Below are positions 30,341-41,359 of a stretch of DNA of 64,000 nucleotides, piece after piece. Source of the stretch: Durusdinium trenchii (lineage: Eukaryota; Sar; Dinophyceae; Suessiales; Symbiodiniaceae); contig CAXAMN010018613.1 in assembly GCA_963970005.1 (NCBI GenBank), forward strand, positions 1 through 64,000, read 5' to 3'. The notes beneath the pieces were generated by a model, which ran no database searches, was not told the origin of the DNA, and saw only the letters and a program-made list of their open reading frames with translations. A program made the translations under genes and the position numbers. The first letter of the stretch is position 1. Every line of letters begins with the position of its first letter.

Positions 30341-31393
30341 TCAATCTCGTAGGCTTGTGTCTGGTAGGATGTCCACCCTAAAATCAATGTCAGGAGTTGC
30401 TGGCAGCGGTGGGTAGTACTGGATCTGCCGGTATTCTTTGGTGGCTGCTTCTATGTTGAGGTGCAGAGTGATGAGTGCATGTGGTCGCCAAGGCACAGCC
30501 CAATCGGTGGTTAAGGCCGTAGTTGGTGCTAAGTGGTTGCGCAGCAGTGCATAGTCAAGCACGTTGCCTGAGAGGATGCTGTGATCTGGGGCCTTGACAT
30601 CGAAATGGAACTTGGAAGGTAGCACCGTGCCTGTAAAGCTGTCCGGGCTGTTTTGCCAATCTCCAAGTAGGATGTAAGGGTGTTTTGTGGCTTCAATCAG
30701 GGCCAGAAGCTTGGCCAAGATGGTGGCATTGGTGTCAGTTTGGAGGCCTTCCCCAGTCTTTAGATAGACTCCTGCAACGAGGATGGTGCAGTCGGCGGCC
30801 TGCCACAGGAAAGCCTGAAATCCACATCCCTGCTGGGTGTAGGCTGCAATTGGGGTCAGCCCGCTGGCCTGGTCACCAAGAATGAGGATGCCACCGGAGT
30901 TGCCAGTGCCTTCCTGGTTGACTTGTGCCGGTGCTCCAAAGGCAACTCTTCCTCTTATGCTGAAGTATTGGCAAACCTCTTGGTGACGCTGAGGGTCAAG
31001 GTGGGTCTCAACAAAAATGTGCACCTCGCTTTGCCGGGCCCAGAACCAGTCCAGAAATTGCTTGCCAAAGGTGGTGATGTTGGCAAAGTGCAACTTGCTA
31101 TGTTCTTGTTGGAAACGTTGTCGCTTCTCTGGGCTCGGATGTAGAGGTGGGTCATGGTCCGGCTCCTCAGGTGGTGGGAGTGACCGAACGATCTGTTGTG
31201 TCGTTCTGAAGGTGTCAATGTGCACCGCCCATATTTGGGTGACCTGGCTGGCCAGGAGTGGAGTGAGATGTTCCAGATGGACTGGTGGTCTCCCATCATC
31301 AGCCAACCACATTAAATCTCTGTAGATGAGGATAGCAAAATAGTGCCCTGTGTTGTGGCTGGGTCCCCGATGGCAAATCAGAGCTGCTGGCAC
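30341..31393 (-). pseudogene. LINE B ORF2: USP His box and EEP endonuclease
   Basis: 350 codons starting in ALICHRGPSHNTGHYFAILIY...WLADDGRPP, the USP-like His box, then the EEP motifs VHIFVETHLD, ILVAGVYLKTG, ILLGDWQNS, VLDYALL and PWRPHALI. In-frame TAG codons just upstream (near 31424 and 31431) and a frameshift near 30370 bound it. Homology to LINE A continues on both sides in other frames. Confidence 0.75.
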
Positions 31394-31521
31394 AAACTCT
31401 GCGGATTCCCTGGCGAAGCCATCCTAGGATCTAGGGACCGTGAAGGTTCCATATGGATTGAGGATCTTGGCGTGCTTCGTCATGATCCCTTCCACGCAAG
31501 TGTTGCGCGTTATGTGGGTGA

Positions 31522-32304
31522 TCAGCGCAGGCTTGTCATCCAGCAGAAATTGTCCAAGGCCCGTGTTGGCCCACCCATTGTAGAGATCCTGTAGGCTGGT
31601 GTTCTCCGGCCAGTCATCTGGGAAATCAACCAAGATTGGCTGTTGGATGTGATCCTTGAGATAGCCGGCTTCTTGGATCTCAGCAAACCTGTAGTGGCAC
31701 TAGGATTGCCCACTGTCATGGTGAGATTTTGCAAGATGCACTCCGTTGTCGAGGCGAAGGTGTTCTGCATGGCGGCCTTGTTTTTGTGGCCTGATTGGGG
31801 TGGCCTCGATGCTCCACCCCCGTGAATTTTCACCACTTCTGGCCCAGGTGCGCCAAGGGCGGATCCATCCACGGCCGAAGGGTGAGGTGTTGCAAAATTT
31901 TGCTCCTGCGTTGGAGTCTGAACCTCATGAACAAAAGAACTGGTCCCCGCACTCTTGTTAGAGGTGTCCCTGGAAATGTTTTGAGAAATGTACTGCAAAT
32001 GGTGTTGTGACCTTTCCCCTGCACAAGTGTCCATTTGCTGAGTCCCCGCCGGTGCTGGGTTTGAGGCAGCGCGGCAAACCAAATGTGTGGTTGGTGCTCC
32101 TTCAAAATCGTCATCGGGGACCGGCACCTGGAGTCCCTGAAACCCTTGTGGCATGGTGTGCGTGTTACCCATCCGACCCTGGAGGTGCTGTCTTGGCCGG
32201 GCTGTCTGTTTTCCTGCGCTTGGAGAGGTCACCATCCGTGTCATTGGGTCGCTTGAGGAGCCCATGAAGCTGTGTCTTCTGCTCATCCGATAGTGAGACT
32301 CCAA
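31522..32304 (-). pseudogene. N-terminal part of LINE B ORF2, Cys box deleted
   Basis: The conserved start block GSSSDPMTRM aligns with VSSSDPTMSRR of LINE A. The frame stays homologous through LQNLTMTVGNPSA, where A continues with the USP Cys box. Here the sequence jumps to the equivalent of HYRFAEIQEAGYLKDH, now read in another frame, so about 80 codons including the Cys box are gone and the frame is lost. The remaining residues of the ORF are out-of-frame translation. Confidence 0.65.
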
Positions 32305-33142
32305 GATTGGCTACAAAGGTTTCCACTGCCGCAGGCAGTGTGTCGATGTCCATGCCGGAATCCAAGTCTGCTTGCTTCGTCTCCTTGTTGACGGCCTTCA
32401 TGTAGTCCTCGGATAACAGCTTAAGGGCTTGTTGTCCTTCATTGAGCTTTTGTTGAAGGTCCTGCATTTCTTGGAGAAGGGTTTGGTATTGGAGCTTGGT
32501 TTGATCAAGCTTCTCTTGTAGCTGAGTTTTCTTCGTAGAGAGGTTTTTGAGGTCGGCGACCTGTCCCTTCAACTTGATGGCAATGTCCTGCTCTGAAGCC
32601 GGGGCTGGTGTCGTGAGGCGGGTTACCACCTCTTGGACCTGTGCCGGAAGTGCTGCCATGTGTGTTTTCAGCATCTCATGGAGATCGGGCTCTGGCGGTT
32701 TCTTGGGGCCAATGCCGAGGTGCTGGAGTTTGTCCTGTAGTTCATGGGACACGCCACTCCAGACTGGTTCAAGGAGGTCCGTGGCTTCCTTCTGGATTTT
32801 GGTTTTCTTCAAAGGCTTCAGCTTGCCAAGGCCGGGTGGTGTTTCCAGCCAGGAGGCTTGTTGTCTTGCTTCCGTTTTCGTGGGTCTGCCTTGACCTTTG
32901 CCCTTGCCCGTGCCACCCTGGATGACCGTGAGAGCTGGCCACCATGCGCCACATTGGCGGCATCTGGTGTCGGGCTTGAGCTTGTCCTGCCATATCCAGT
33001 TGGTGCACTGGCTTTGCCGGCAAGTGACATAGCTCCTGCACCATGAGGTAGCCCTGAAGGCCGTCATAGTCCAGGGTTCGAGACACCTCAAGGATGTGCT
33101 AGTAGAGCTTGAAGTAGGCAAAGATCGGATCACCGAACACAA
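32165..33142 (-). CDS. ORF1 of LINE B
   Basis: 325 codons, co-linear with LINE A ORF1: the CTNWIWQDK ... TRCRQCGAWW zinc block, a Gly/Lys linker (GGTGKGKGQGRPTK), PLKKTKIQKEATDLL, coiled-coil segments (LQEKLDQTKLQYQTLLQEMQ) and the conserved LSDEQKTQLHGLLKRPND ... KRRK tail. The beginning seems to have shifted frame: sequence equivalent to the LINE A N-terminus (LAAIVDLFG...) lies in another frame at 33317-33099, so the first residues of this ORF are not the natural start. ORF2 overlaps its end in the same relative frame as in A. Confidence 0.65.
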   Translation of the reverse strand: MCSVIRSLPTSSSTSTSLRCLEPWTMTAFRATSWCRSYVTCRQSQCTNWIWQDKLKPDTRCRQCGAWWPALTVIQGGTGKGKGQGRPTKTEARQQASWLETPPGLGKLKPLKKTKIQKEATDLLEPVWSGVSHELQDKLQHLGIGPKKPPEPDLHEMLKTHMAALPAQVQEVVTRLTTPAPASEQDIAIKLKGQVADLKNLSTKKTQLQEKLDQTKLQYQTLLQEMQDLQQKLNEGQQALKLLSEDYMKAVNKETKQADLDSGMDIDTLPAAVETFVANLGVSLSDEQKTQLHGLLKRPNDTDGDLSKRRKTDSPAKTAPPGSDG

Positions 33143-33392
33143 TCAGGCCCAGGAGAGTGTCAGAGCTGAAGTGCCAGTCACCTCCAGTTCCCCGAGGAGG
33201 TTGTGGCGAGATCAGCCAGGTGCCGAAGAGGTCAACAATAGCGGCCAAGGGGTAGACCAAGATTGCGGGCAATGAATGTGTTGTAATCGGTGATGGCCGA
33301 GCTCGAGGTGATGGCAAACTCCCGGCTATGTTCGAAAGGGGAGTTCCACACTAGGTGGACTTGACGGGCTGCCACCTTGAGAGCTTAACGGC

Positions 33393-33400
33393 CTTGAGCC
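33393..33400 (-). other. 5' end of LINE B: spliced-leader-like remnant
   Basis: The minus strand reads (ACAT)n then GGCTCAAG, the same 8 bases as at the start of LINE A and as at the end of the dinoflagellate spliced leader. A second CTCAAG follows about 19 bases downstream, preceded by GCCGTTAAGCT, which could be a further degraded leader. Confidence 0.55.
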
Positions 33401-34063
33401 ATGTATGTATGTATGTATGTATGTATGTATGTATTTTTTTCCTAGAGGTGTGTGCACGGTGCCATTTTGGCAGGTCTCCTAGGCCTTATGCCTCAGTGAG
33501 TGGAGCACCACTTCTCAGAAGTAGTCCACAGTCATGTTGCCTCCTGCTTCGTCATCGGTAGCCTCTTGGCTCTCGTCCAGCTGAGTTGAGAAGTGCAACC
33601 TCCTTAAGTGGCATGGGTCCAGAGCCGGTGCTGACTCCTGGGTTGCTGTTCGGTGGTGGAGGCTGGCTGTCTTCGTCAGGGGTGCTGGAGTCTTCTGTCT
33701 TCTTTTTGAAGTATTCACTGAGTGGCAGGGAGGCTTTCATGCCTGCTCCTCTGCAAGGTTTGAGGAGGGCTTGTGTGGAGATGACTCTCCTTTCGCCATC
33801 AAGGTGCCACTGGGTGCCACATTGAGTGCATCGTACACGATCTCCCTTCTGCCAGAGTTTGTGGCTGGAGTGTCCCGGATGGGTATCAGTGAAGGCTTGG
33901 TCAATGCACTGACTGGTGATGAACTGTTGAAAGGTCGGCTCATTGATCCTTTTGTGGATATTGATGCCACACGCGAGGCACTTCAGATAGCCTGTGGTTT
34001 CAGCATACTGGTGCTCGGTGTGGGCCGGCGGGGTCTGGGTTTGGTGATGCAGCAGGTCTTTGA
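33401..34063 (-). mobile_element. LINE C: 5'-truncated fragment
   Basis: Only the 3' end of a family member is left, about 0.65 kb. On the minus strand it covers the last zinc fingers, a LRRLHFSTQLD block, the C-terminus VDYF, the terminus CTCTAGGAAAAAAATACAT and a (TACA)n tail at 33401-33433. Its 5' end at about 34063 runs straight into the tail of D1. Truncation at the 5' end is usual for incomplete target-primed reverse transcription. Confidence 0.8.
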
Positions 34064-36215
34064 TGTGTATGTATGTATGTATGTATGTATGTATGTATGT
34101 TTTATTTTTTAATAGGGAGGCTCTTTTGTGACTGCTGAACGAAGGGTCTTATTGACCCTGCTGCCGCCGCTCCAGCCAGAGGTGGTTCTAGAAGAAGTCG
34201 ACCATCACTGTGTCCTCCTCGTCCTTTGTGTGGTCACTTGTTGTGGCCTCGTCCGGCTGGGTAGGCATCATAGCGACGTCGGCATTGAGAGTGAGTTCTT
34301 CCGCCTCGCCAGGACGTCGGTGCTCTCGGGATGTCGACTGGGACTGGGTGTGCCTCTTGTGGCTTCTCGAGTTGGAGTGGTGGGGCCAGGTTCGGTGTTG
34401 GCCCCTGGACGCAGGACAGATGTATCTGATACATCTGTTTTCAAGCCCTTGTGGCGCCAGAAATGCTGGGCAGACCGGAGTGCATCGTCTACATCCTGGC
34501 CTGCGTTGGCGGTGGCCTTTGATGCTTGGGGTCCCGCGCTGGCAGTTTGGCTGGACAGTTGAGTAGGAAAGTATGTCCTCAAGCCTGGGGCTCCTTTGCA
34601 TTCCTTTTTCAAGGTTTGCGTGATGATCAGCCTATTGTCTTTGTCCGTGAGGACTGCCAAGCCACAGTGTTTGCAAGTGACTTTGGTGCCAAGTTGCCAC
34701 AAACAATGGGTGGCGTGCCCAATGGCCTCCCCTTTGTAGGCTTCATCGATGCAAGGACTGTTGATTGAGAATGGCACTTCCACAATGCTGGCACTTGATA
34801 TAGCCCGCTGTCTCAATGAAATGGTATTGGCCAGCGGTGCGCTCAGGTGGTTGGTTTTGGAGCAACTCCTGGATGAGCTGGGTTCTGGTGGCCTTCTTTG
34901 GGATCTTGGCCTCAAGCTGGTCTTTGCTGTCTGCGGGGGGGCTGGTGTTGAGCTTGCTCTCGCAGGGTTCATTCAGCTTCTGTTCAATGGTCACGGCCCT
35001 TGATGGATACGCGTGCTGCAGAGGGCACATTGGTAGCCCCTTCTGTGCTTGGCCCATTGATGACCCTCTGCTGTTGGTGGTTCGGTGCATTTGTTGACAA
35101 GCCTCTTCTTGTATTGTTTGGTGTTGGTGGCCTGAGACCGCTTGTCGTGGATAGTGCGAAGGATCCTTGTGGATGGCGCAGATCCTCTCAACCGCCTGGG
35201 TATAAACCTGCGTACGGTCATCATCAAGAGCCTGCAGCCATTCTTCCTTTGTGTGGTCACACAGCTCTTTGGCTCTTTCCCATGCAGTCAGGCCCGCATC
35301 ACGCTGTCGTCGACGAAGATGTGGCTCAGCCCCAGGCTGGTCTGGAGTTCAAGCTTGGGCGCCGACATAAAGAGCAATGACTTTCTTCTTGTTTTCAATG
35401 TGGTGCAAGGCATCAAGGTCTTGGTAGTTGTGATGGCGCTTGGCGCCAGTCCAAGCATCCCAAACTGCCACCAATTGTACCACCAGCTTGATGGGCTGGT
35501 TGGTGCGCTGGGCCAAGTCATGCATACCGTAGTAGAGTGCCCTGGCTTTGGTTTGCTGTCCAGGTGGTAGGCCTGTGATTGCCGCAACTCATTGGAGCTG
35601 GCCCATGCTGAGAGTGTGGAGGCACAAAGCAAAGACCCAACCTTGGGATCTGGTGTCATAGGTAGTTGACGCGGCGTCAATGGTGACGACATAGCCTCCA
35701 TGATCCGCAAGATCTAGTACTTCGAGATGCTGCCAAAGCCCGTGCCCTCGCGCTCATATCTGATCCATCCTCTCGACCACAGTGGATCCTCATCCTGATT
35801 GGTGACCCTCTCGGTCCAGGAGATGGGAAATGTAGTTGGCCCCGTCCACGGTGATGGAGGTCCGGGGCTTGGCACAGAGGGCATTTGTCATCAGTGGACT
35901 GGTGTACCTGATGGCCCCTTGAACCCATGTCTTCAAAGCTGTGGTTTGTTCTTTCTTGGCCTTGCGCTGGATCTGTGTGTACACATGCCAGTCTAGCCCG
36001 TCTCGTAGGTGCTGACAGTGTTTGTGTTGGCGGAGTTGCCGCATGCGCTGGTGGGTCGCAGAATGGCTTCGATCTTCCACCATGGTTCAGTCAGATCCAG
36101 TTCCAGTTCTGGCCCATTCCCATAGTCTTGGAGCTCTCGGTGCCGTGAATTGCCAGATATGTGATCACTGCTGCCATGGGTCCCTTGACCTGGTACCAGG
36201 GATGCTGTTGTTGTT
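34064..36215 (-). mobile_element. LINE D1: 5'-truncated, diverged family member
   Basis: The (TACA)n tail is at 34064-34100 and an A-rich terminus follows. From there upward the minus strand encodes the C-terminus VDFF, zinc fingers (34188-34990), the segment between fingers and RNase H (34991-35260), the RNase H-like part (35288-35710) and the end of the RT region (35677-36200, including HPWYQVKGPMAA and a CALCAK finger). It is more diverged from A and B than they are from each other and has many frame changes. Confidence 0.75.
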
Positions 36216-37165
36216 GTTGTAGATGCTGTTGGAGTTGTGTCTGTTGAAAGTCTCCTCATTGGCTCTCTTGTGGACAGAGCCTTGGCACTTGGTGCACTTG
36301 AAGTAGCCGGTTGTCTCCGCGAAGGCATACTCATTCTGAGCGGCTGGGTGTTGCTGCTGGAGTCGTAGGATCTCTGCAATTTTTTGAGAATTGGCTGGCT
36401 TTTTGCCAATGGCTTTGTTGGGTGGCAAATCTGGTTCTCGGGCCTCGGAACTGAGTTGTGGACACGGCTTTTGAAGGCGCTGCTCGATAGTGGCCCGTGT
36501 ATCCCTGGTGGATTCGAGCCTGACAGGTTTGGCATTGACAGCCACTTCTGTGGTTTCCACTGGTGTTGCCCTTCAGTCCACGGCCGCTTGCATTGTTGGA
36601 CCAAGCGTTTCTTGTATTGCTTGGCGGCCCTGCTCTTTTGATGGGCTTGTCATGGATGTAGTGCTGAGGATCCTGGAAAATCCTCTGGGGCTTGTTGGCT
36701 GCGTGCTGGTAAATCTTGGTGTGGTCCTTGTCCAGAGTCTGTTACCAGTCCTCCTGCTGCTTGCTGTATATAGTGTTGGCTCGCTCCCAGGCTGCCAGGG
36801 CAGTGTCCCGCTGGCGCTTCCTGAGGTGGTGTTCTGAGGCCGGCGCATCCGGTCTGCTTTGTTGCTTGCTGATGTAGAGAGGTGTGACCCGCTTGAAGAG
36901 GTCGCCCTCCAATCCTTGGGCAAGGTCATGGAAACCTTTGCGCTTGGTTGGGGATGTCCATCCTTCCCAAACCGATGCCAACTGCGCGATCACAGTGACT
37001 CTGGATTGGACATAGGTAGGCAAGGTGATCAGGCCCTGGAAAAGGGCTCTGGCTTTGCTTTGATGTCCGGGCTGGAGTGTGCCTAGGGAGTGGGATTGTA
37101 GGCACAGCGCGAAAATCAAGGCCTGAGCCCTGGGATCACCAGAGGAAGGCGTGGTGGCTTTTTTG
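36216..37165 (-). mobile_element. LINE D2: internal fragment joined to D1
   Basis: A second stretch of the same ORF2 region: the RNase H-like part at 37160-36742 (KARALFQGLITL; LASVWEGWT; EHHLRKRQRDTALAAWERA) and the first fingers at 36604-36250 (YFKCTKCQGSVHKRANEETF). It stops inside a finger and passes into D1 without a (TACA)n tail; a GTT/GTA run lies at the junction (about 36195-36225). Its upper end near 37165 is also incomplete. Confidence 0.65.
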
Positions 37166-38874
37166 GTTCGTAATGATGTATTTTTCCTTTTAGTCAAGGG
37201 CTAAGTATTCAAGCGCTAAGCGCTCATCAACTTTCACTACTCCTATCTTTCTCTCTTGCCTTATTTGTGTTTTCCTCTTTCTGTTCTTTCTTCTTTTCAA
37301 AGGCCCGTTAGGTGGCTAATCAGGTTTTGACACCGTAATTTGCCGCTCGCGCGGCAGACATGCACGCCCCTACACACATCTGTTTTTTCTTGCCCTCTTC
37401 GTTTCTCTTTTTCTTTTCTCTTTTCTTTTCTTGTCTAAGGCTTGTCAGGTGACTACTCAGGTTTTGAAGGACTAAAAGAGTGCTCCACTTCCGACTCTTT
37501 GCGCCGATAATCGGCCAATTGTGTGTGTGCCACCCTCCGGAACCAGGAGGATTCCCTTACCGCTTCTTTTTCTACCGGGGGTGGCAGCAGGAACGAGAGT
37601 CTGCCACCAACGAAGACGCTCTCGCTTTCCTGGTGATACTGGGACTGATCCTCCCAGCGTACCTGCCTCGAACACACTGACACCACTGGTCCACCCTGCC
37701 GCTGATTTTTGATGTCATGGTCCTCAAAACCCAATTCCTGCTGATTGCAGCCGCGCCGTTGCCACCGCAGATTTTGCAACAATTTTGTTGAAGCACCTTC
37801 AACCCCGCGGACTCAGCCACCTTTCCGTTATGCCATTCCTTTCTCTGTGGGTTACCTCACTGGATGAACCTTTATCTAATTGTGTGTGTGTACAGGACAC
37901 CTTCTAATTTATATACATTGCGGCTGCGTCGCAAATAAATTCATCGAGAGACCTTCGGAAGCAAGACCTTCAAGAGAGCAATGTTTATTGACAAGCTTGG
38001 CATTGCTTTTTCGAAGTCCCTTTTCGGGGTACTACGAGCATGCATGGGCCTTCGAAGAGTGAGATCTTCGCTGTGTAGTGGAGAGGTTTTAGCCTGCTTT
38101 GCCAGACCGTGTTTGGACTTGTTCTGCCGCAGCTCAGGTGTGAACTTCGAGTTGTCATTCCTTCTTCCACCTGGTGCGGGTTTGGGTGTCCCAAATAGAT
38201 GTTTTTCTTCAAAAACAAAGAAGAATGCAGTGCAATTTGTGCCTTGATCCACTTGATTCAGACCCTTTCTCGTCACCGTTAAGCCAAATTCTGCGGTATG
38301 GCGTGCTATAGCTGAGGTTGTCACAACTGACTGTTGGTGTGACACTCACAAGGGCTGATGGCTTGAGGCCCAAGAAACACGATGGCAAAGTATTTGGTCA
38401 TTGGTCGCATCGGTGGCTTTAGGGGAGCGCTGTCATGTGAGTGCACCTCTAGTTTTGTCTAAGCAAACGCAGAACAGAAATTTCATGAGCATTTTGATTT
38501 GTTTTGTCTCCTTGGCCGGTCTTCGATTCTTTTAAGGCTACAAAGCCTATGGTAGGTGGACCACGCGCATTTTGCCACTGACGCCGGGATCACGCAGGGG
38601 GAGTCGTGGAAAGTAGCCGGGACTCCATTTTAGGTTTTGAGGTAGTTGTGAGGGTGTTTCAGGCCAGAGGAAAGACTCTCCTCACTCACTTGGTGTTCAG
38701 CTGTGATTCAAAGACTTGCCTCAACACTGGCCTCGCCGTACTGCAGCACCAGTAGCTCGTGTCCTTTTTCCAACCTCTCAACAACCCCCAAAGAAACTAC
38801 GCCCAAAAAGGCTGGACTAGTGGCATTGAAAGCACGATTCGTCAGCAACCATTGGATGGGATATTCTCAGAGCA

Positions 38875-38878
<4 letters not shown>
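37166..38878. other. Intergenic; no supported gene
   Basis: No ORF shows a recognisable domain. Pyrimidine-rich stretches occur at 37240-37300 and 37380-37440. Small perfect palindromes are seen at 37340-37355 (GCCGC..GCGGC) and 37503-37515 (GCCGATAATCGGC); the latter resembles the element 1 motif but lacks the TAG core. Confidence 0.55.
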
Positions 38879-38916
<38 letters not shown>

Positions 38917-38917
38917 A
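38879..38917. repeat. (CT)n microsatellite
   Basis: About 19 CT units with one TTT interruption. Confidence 0.9.
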
Positions 38918-40053
38918 GTATGGGAGATGATCGAGAAAGCTATTGGTTGTGATGATTGCTGGGTTATAGAAGTTGCTTGAGGCCATGGGAGGGTATATAA
39001 TCACACAGGAAGATTTGGAATGACAAAACAACCCAGACGAATCCTGGAACCACCCACCAGAGGTAGAGGATAAGCGTCAATGTCGCGTGTCCTTCTTCGA
39101 ACACAGAAGAGCTCACACTCTGCCCGCCTCGCACTTTAGTCTTGGCAGTAGTAACACTATAGCCTATAGCGTTGTTTAATTTGACTCTGGCACCCTGGTT
39201 TCTCAGAAGACCTCACTTTATAAGGCTTTTGAGAAGGTAAGAGCAAAGATACTCATTGCAACCTCTGATTTTTGAGTAAAGCCAGGCTCATTGACACAGC
39301 TTGGGTCAGAGCGGTAGTCATATAAATGTCATATTCTTCTCATGTCAATAGGTCGAACTGAGGCGCATTCCTGCGGCTGGTGCTGTAGGCCCTACAGAGG
39401 CCAGCTTGCATGCCATGGGCCGTGTCAAATTCTATTTGTGTTAACCGGAGATACTATTGTGAACGTAGCAAAATGCACAGGGAGATACTGAGATTTCGAA
39501 ATCGCCGGTCAGCTTGTCACATGCGTTGTATGACAATTTCGGGAGACCTGCAACTCTCATTCATGCGGTAAGTAGGCGGTGTGGCTTTGATCGTTAGCCA
39601 GAGCTTGCATGTGGTTTGGACCAACTTGCTGTAGTGTCTTTTCTTGTTTCACAAGAAAGGATGTTTGCTTTTTGAGGTGACCGTCTCTCCACAGCGCTTA
39701 CAGGGCCACCCAGTGAACAGGCTACGTTTGGAGGCACGGCAACAATCCTGAAGCTTCCAAAAGAAATTAATGACGTGAGGGCAAAGAGCACTTGGAAATA
39801 TGATTTCATGTTATTTTTCATGTGAAAGTCATCACAAATGACACCGACGACAAAGCATCAGGACATATCAACAAATCCCCGCAGATTACCCAGCAGTGCA
39901 GACGCCACGCAAAATCAAGCAAGGTCAGTGCCCCATTCGCCTCTGTAAGTATTGGGTCAAAGTCAGTCAAAGTCCATGTTTTTTGCAACTGCTTTGTCAG
40001 AATCTACAAAATTGTCATTGCGACCGCATACGGGGCCACGCTGAATCTCCGGA
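38918..40053. other. Intergenic; no supported gene
   Basis: Only short ORFs without domains; no clear repeats seen. Confidence 0.5.
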
Positions 40054-40140
40054 CCCAGTTGACCCAGTTGACCCCGGGTCAACTGGGTTCAACTGGGTCA
40101 ACTGGGTTCAACCGGGTCAACTGGTCTCAACCGGGTCAAC
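40054..40140. repeat. GTTGACCC / GGGTCAAC direct and inverted repeats
   Basis: The unit GTTCAACTGGGTCAACTGG recurs about four times and its complement CCAGTTGACCC twice, so the stretch can fold on itself (CCAGTTGACCC pairs with GGGTCAACTGG). It lies directly before the first trinucleotide array. CCCAGTTGACCC returns at 44415 and 44508, after the second array. Confidence 0.8.
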
Positions 40141-40770
40141 TGTGTCCACCACCACTAATATCACCGTCACCACCACCACTACTACAACGACAACCACAAC
40201 GACAACAACAACAACAACTACTACTACCACTACCACTACCACTACGACCACGACGACCACAACGACGACGACGACGACGACGACGACTACTACTGCAACT
40301 GCTACTGCTACTCGTACTACTCGTACTACTACTGCTACTACTGCTACTACTACTGCTACTACTACAACAACAACTACTACTACCACTACTACCACTACTA
40401 CCACTACTACCACTACTACCACTACTACTACTACCACTACTACCACTACTACTACTACTACTCATACTACCACTACAACTACTACTCATACTACCACTAC
40501 CACTACTACGACTACTACTACTACTACCACTACTACCACTACTACCACTACCACTACTACCACTACTTCCACTACTACCACTACTACCACTACTACTACT
40601 ACTACTGCTACTACCACTACTACCACTACTACCACTACTACCACGACTACCACTACCACTACCACTACCACTACGACTACTACTACTACTACTACTGCTA
40701 CTATACTACCACTACTACTACTACGACGACGACTACTACTACGACTACGACTACTACTGCTACTACCACC
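40141..40770. repeat. Long ACC/ACT/ACA trinucleotide array
   Basis: About 630 bases of nearly uninterrupted triplets, mainly ACT and ACC, with runs of ACA, ACG and occasional GCT/CGT. Higher-order patterns such as ACTACTACC repeat locally. Apparent poly-Thr, poly-Leu and poly-Val ORFs on both strands are products of the repeat. Confidence 0.95.
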
Positions 40771-40941
40771 ACCTGCTTCATTTTTTCCCAGTATGCCTTT
40801 TCAAGACGACCCACTTTCACACGATATAAAGCGGTCATTGCAAGACCTAAGAATTCTTAGGGTCTGGCAACGAGTAGTACTGGGCACGTTCGATCAAAGA
40901 TGGGGCCCTACTAGCGCTAGCCGTAGGATCAGGCAATGTAA

Positions 40942-41325
40942 ACGGTAAAAGCCAAGCTCAACACCAGGGGTTCCCTGTTGAGCTTGGATGGAACCCTTTT
41001 CATCTGACAGGTTGAGAACTCTCCAGATCTAAACAGGTGACCCATGCGCTGGCAACATCGTACTCACAGACAGTCTAGACAACTTGGATGGAACCCTTTC
41101 CTCTGACAAGTTGAGAACTCTCCAGATCTAAACAGGTGACCCGTGCGCCGGCAACATCGTAGGTGTAAAATAAGGTCGTCTGAACGGTAAAAACCAAGCT
41201 CAACACTAGGGGTCCCGTGTTGAGCTTGGATGGAACCCTTTCCTCTGACAAGTTGGGAACTCTCCAGATCTGAACAGGTCACCCGTGCACCGGCAACGTC
41301 GTACTCACAGACAGTCTAGACACCG
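40942..41325. repeat. Hairpin-containing tandem repeat family
   Basis: A unit of about 95 bases (TTGGATGGAACCCTTTCCTC ... CAACATCGTACTCACAGACA) occurs three times, beginning near 40984, 41082 and 41224. Two copies are preceded by an inverted repeat: 12-bp arms CCAAGCTCAACA/TGTTGAGCTTGG at 40952-40987, and 13-bp arms at 41194-41229. A decayed hairpin of the same sequence lies at 44167-44202, next to the second array. Confidence 0.85.
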
Positions 41326-41359
41326 TGTCGTTTTCTAGCACTACTTTGGTGCCTTTTGT

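Larger units (their letters stand above)
26157..33400 (-). mobile_element. LINE B: full-length but degraded copy of the same family
   Basis: About 7.2 kb, co-linear with LINE A from the 5' GGCTCAAG at 33400 to the (TACA)n tail at 26157-26192. ORF1 and all ORF2 domains are present but split by several frame changes (near 31640, 31420, 30370, 30250 and 27800), and the USP-like Cys box is deleted. Protein similarity to A is high but clearly below identity, so A and B are separate insertions rather than a recent tandem duplication. Confidence 0.88.

Noticed and set aside
26157-34110. Tandem duplication of a host gene cluster
   Set aside because: The repeated units have LINE domains, tails and truncated 5' ends, so independent insertion explains them better.
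18654-37100. Many plus-strand ORFs of 60-206 codons across the LINE array
   Set aside because: They are antisense shadows of ORF2 and ORF1, which have recognisable domains on the minus strand.
37503-37515. Palindrome GCCGATAATCGGC as another copy of the element 1 motif
   Set aside because: It lacks the TAG core and the 12-base spacing and lies outside the element.
39896-40948. 350-codon ORF rich in Thr, and opposite-strand poly-Val and poly-Ser ORFs
   Set aside because: They are translations of the trinucleotide array; no non-repeat coding signal.
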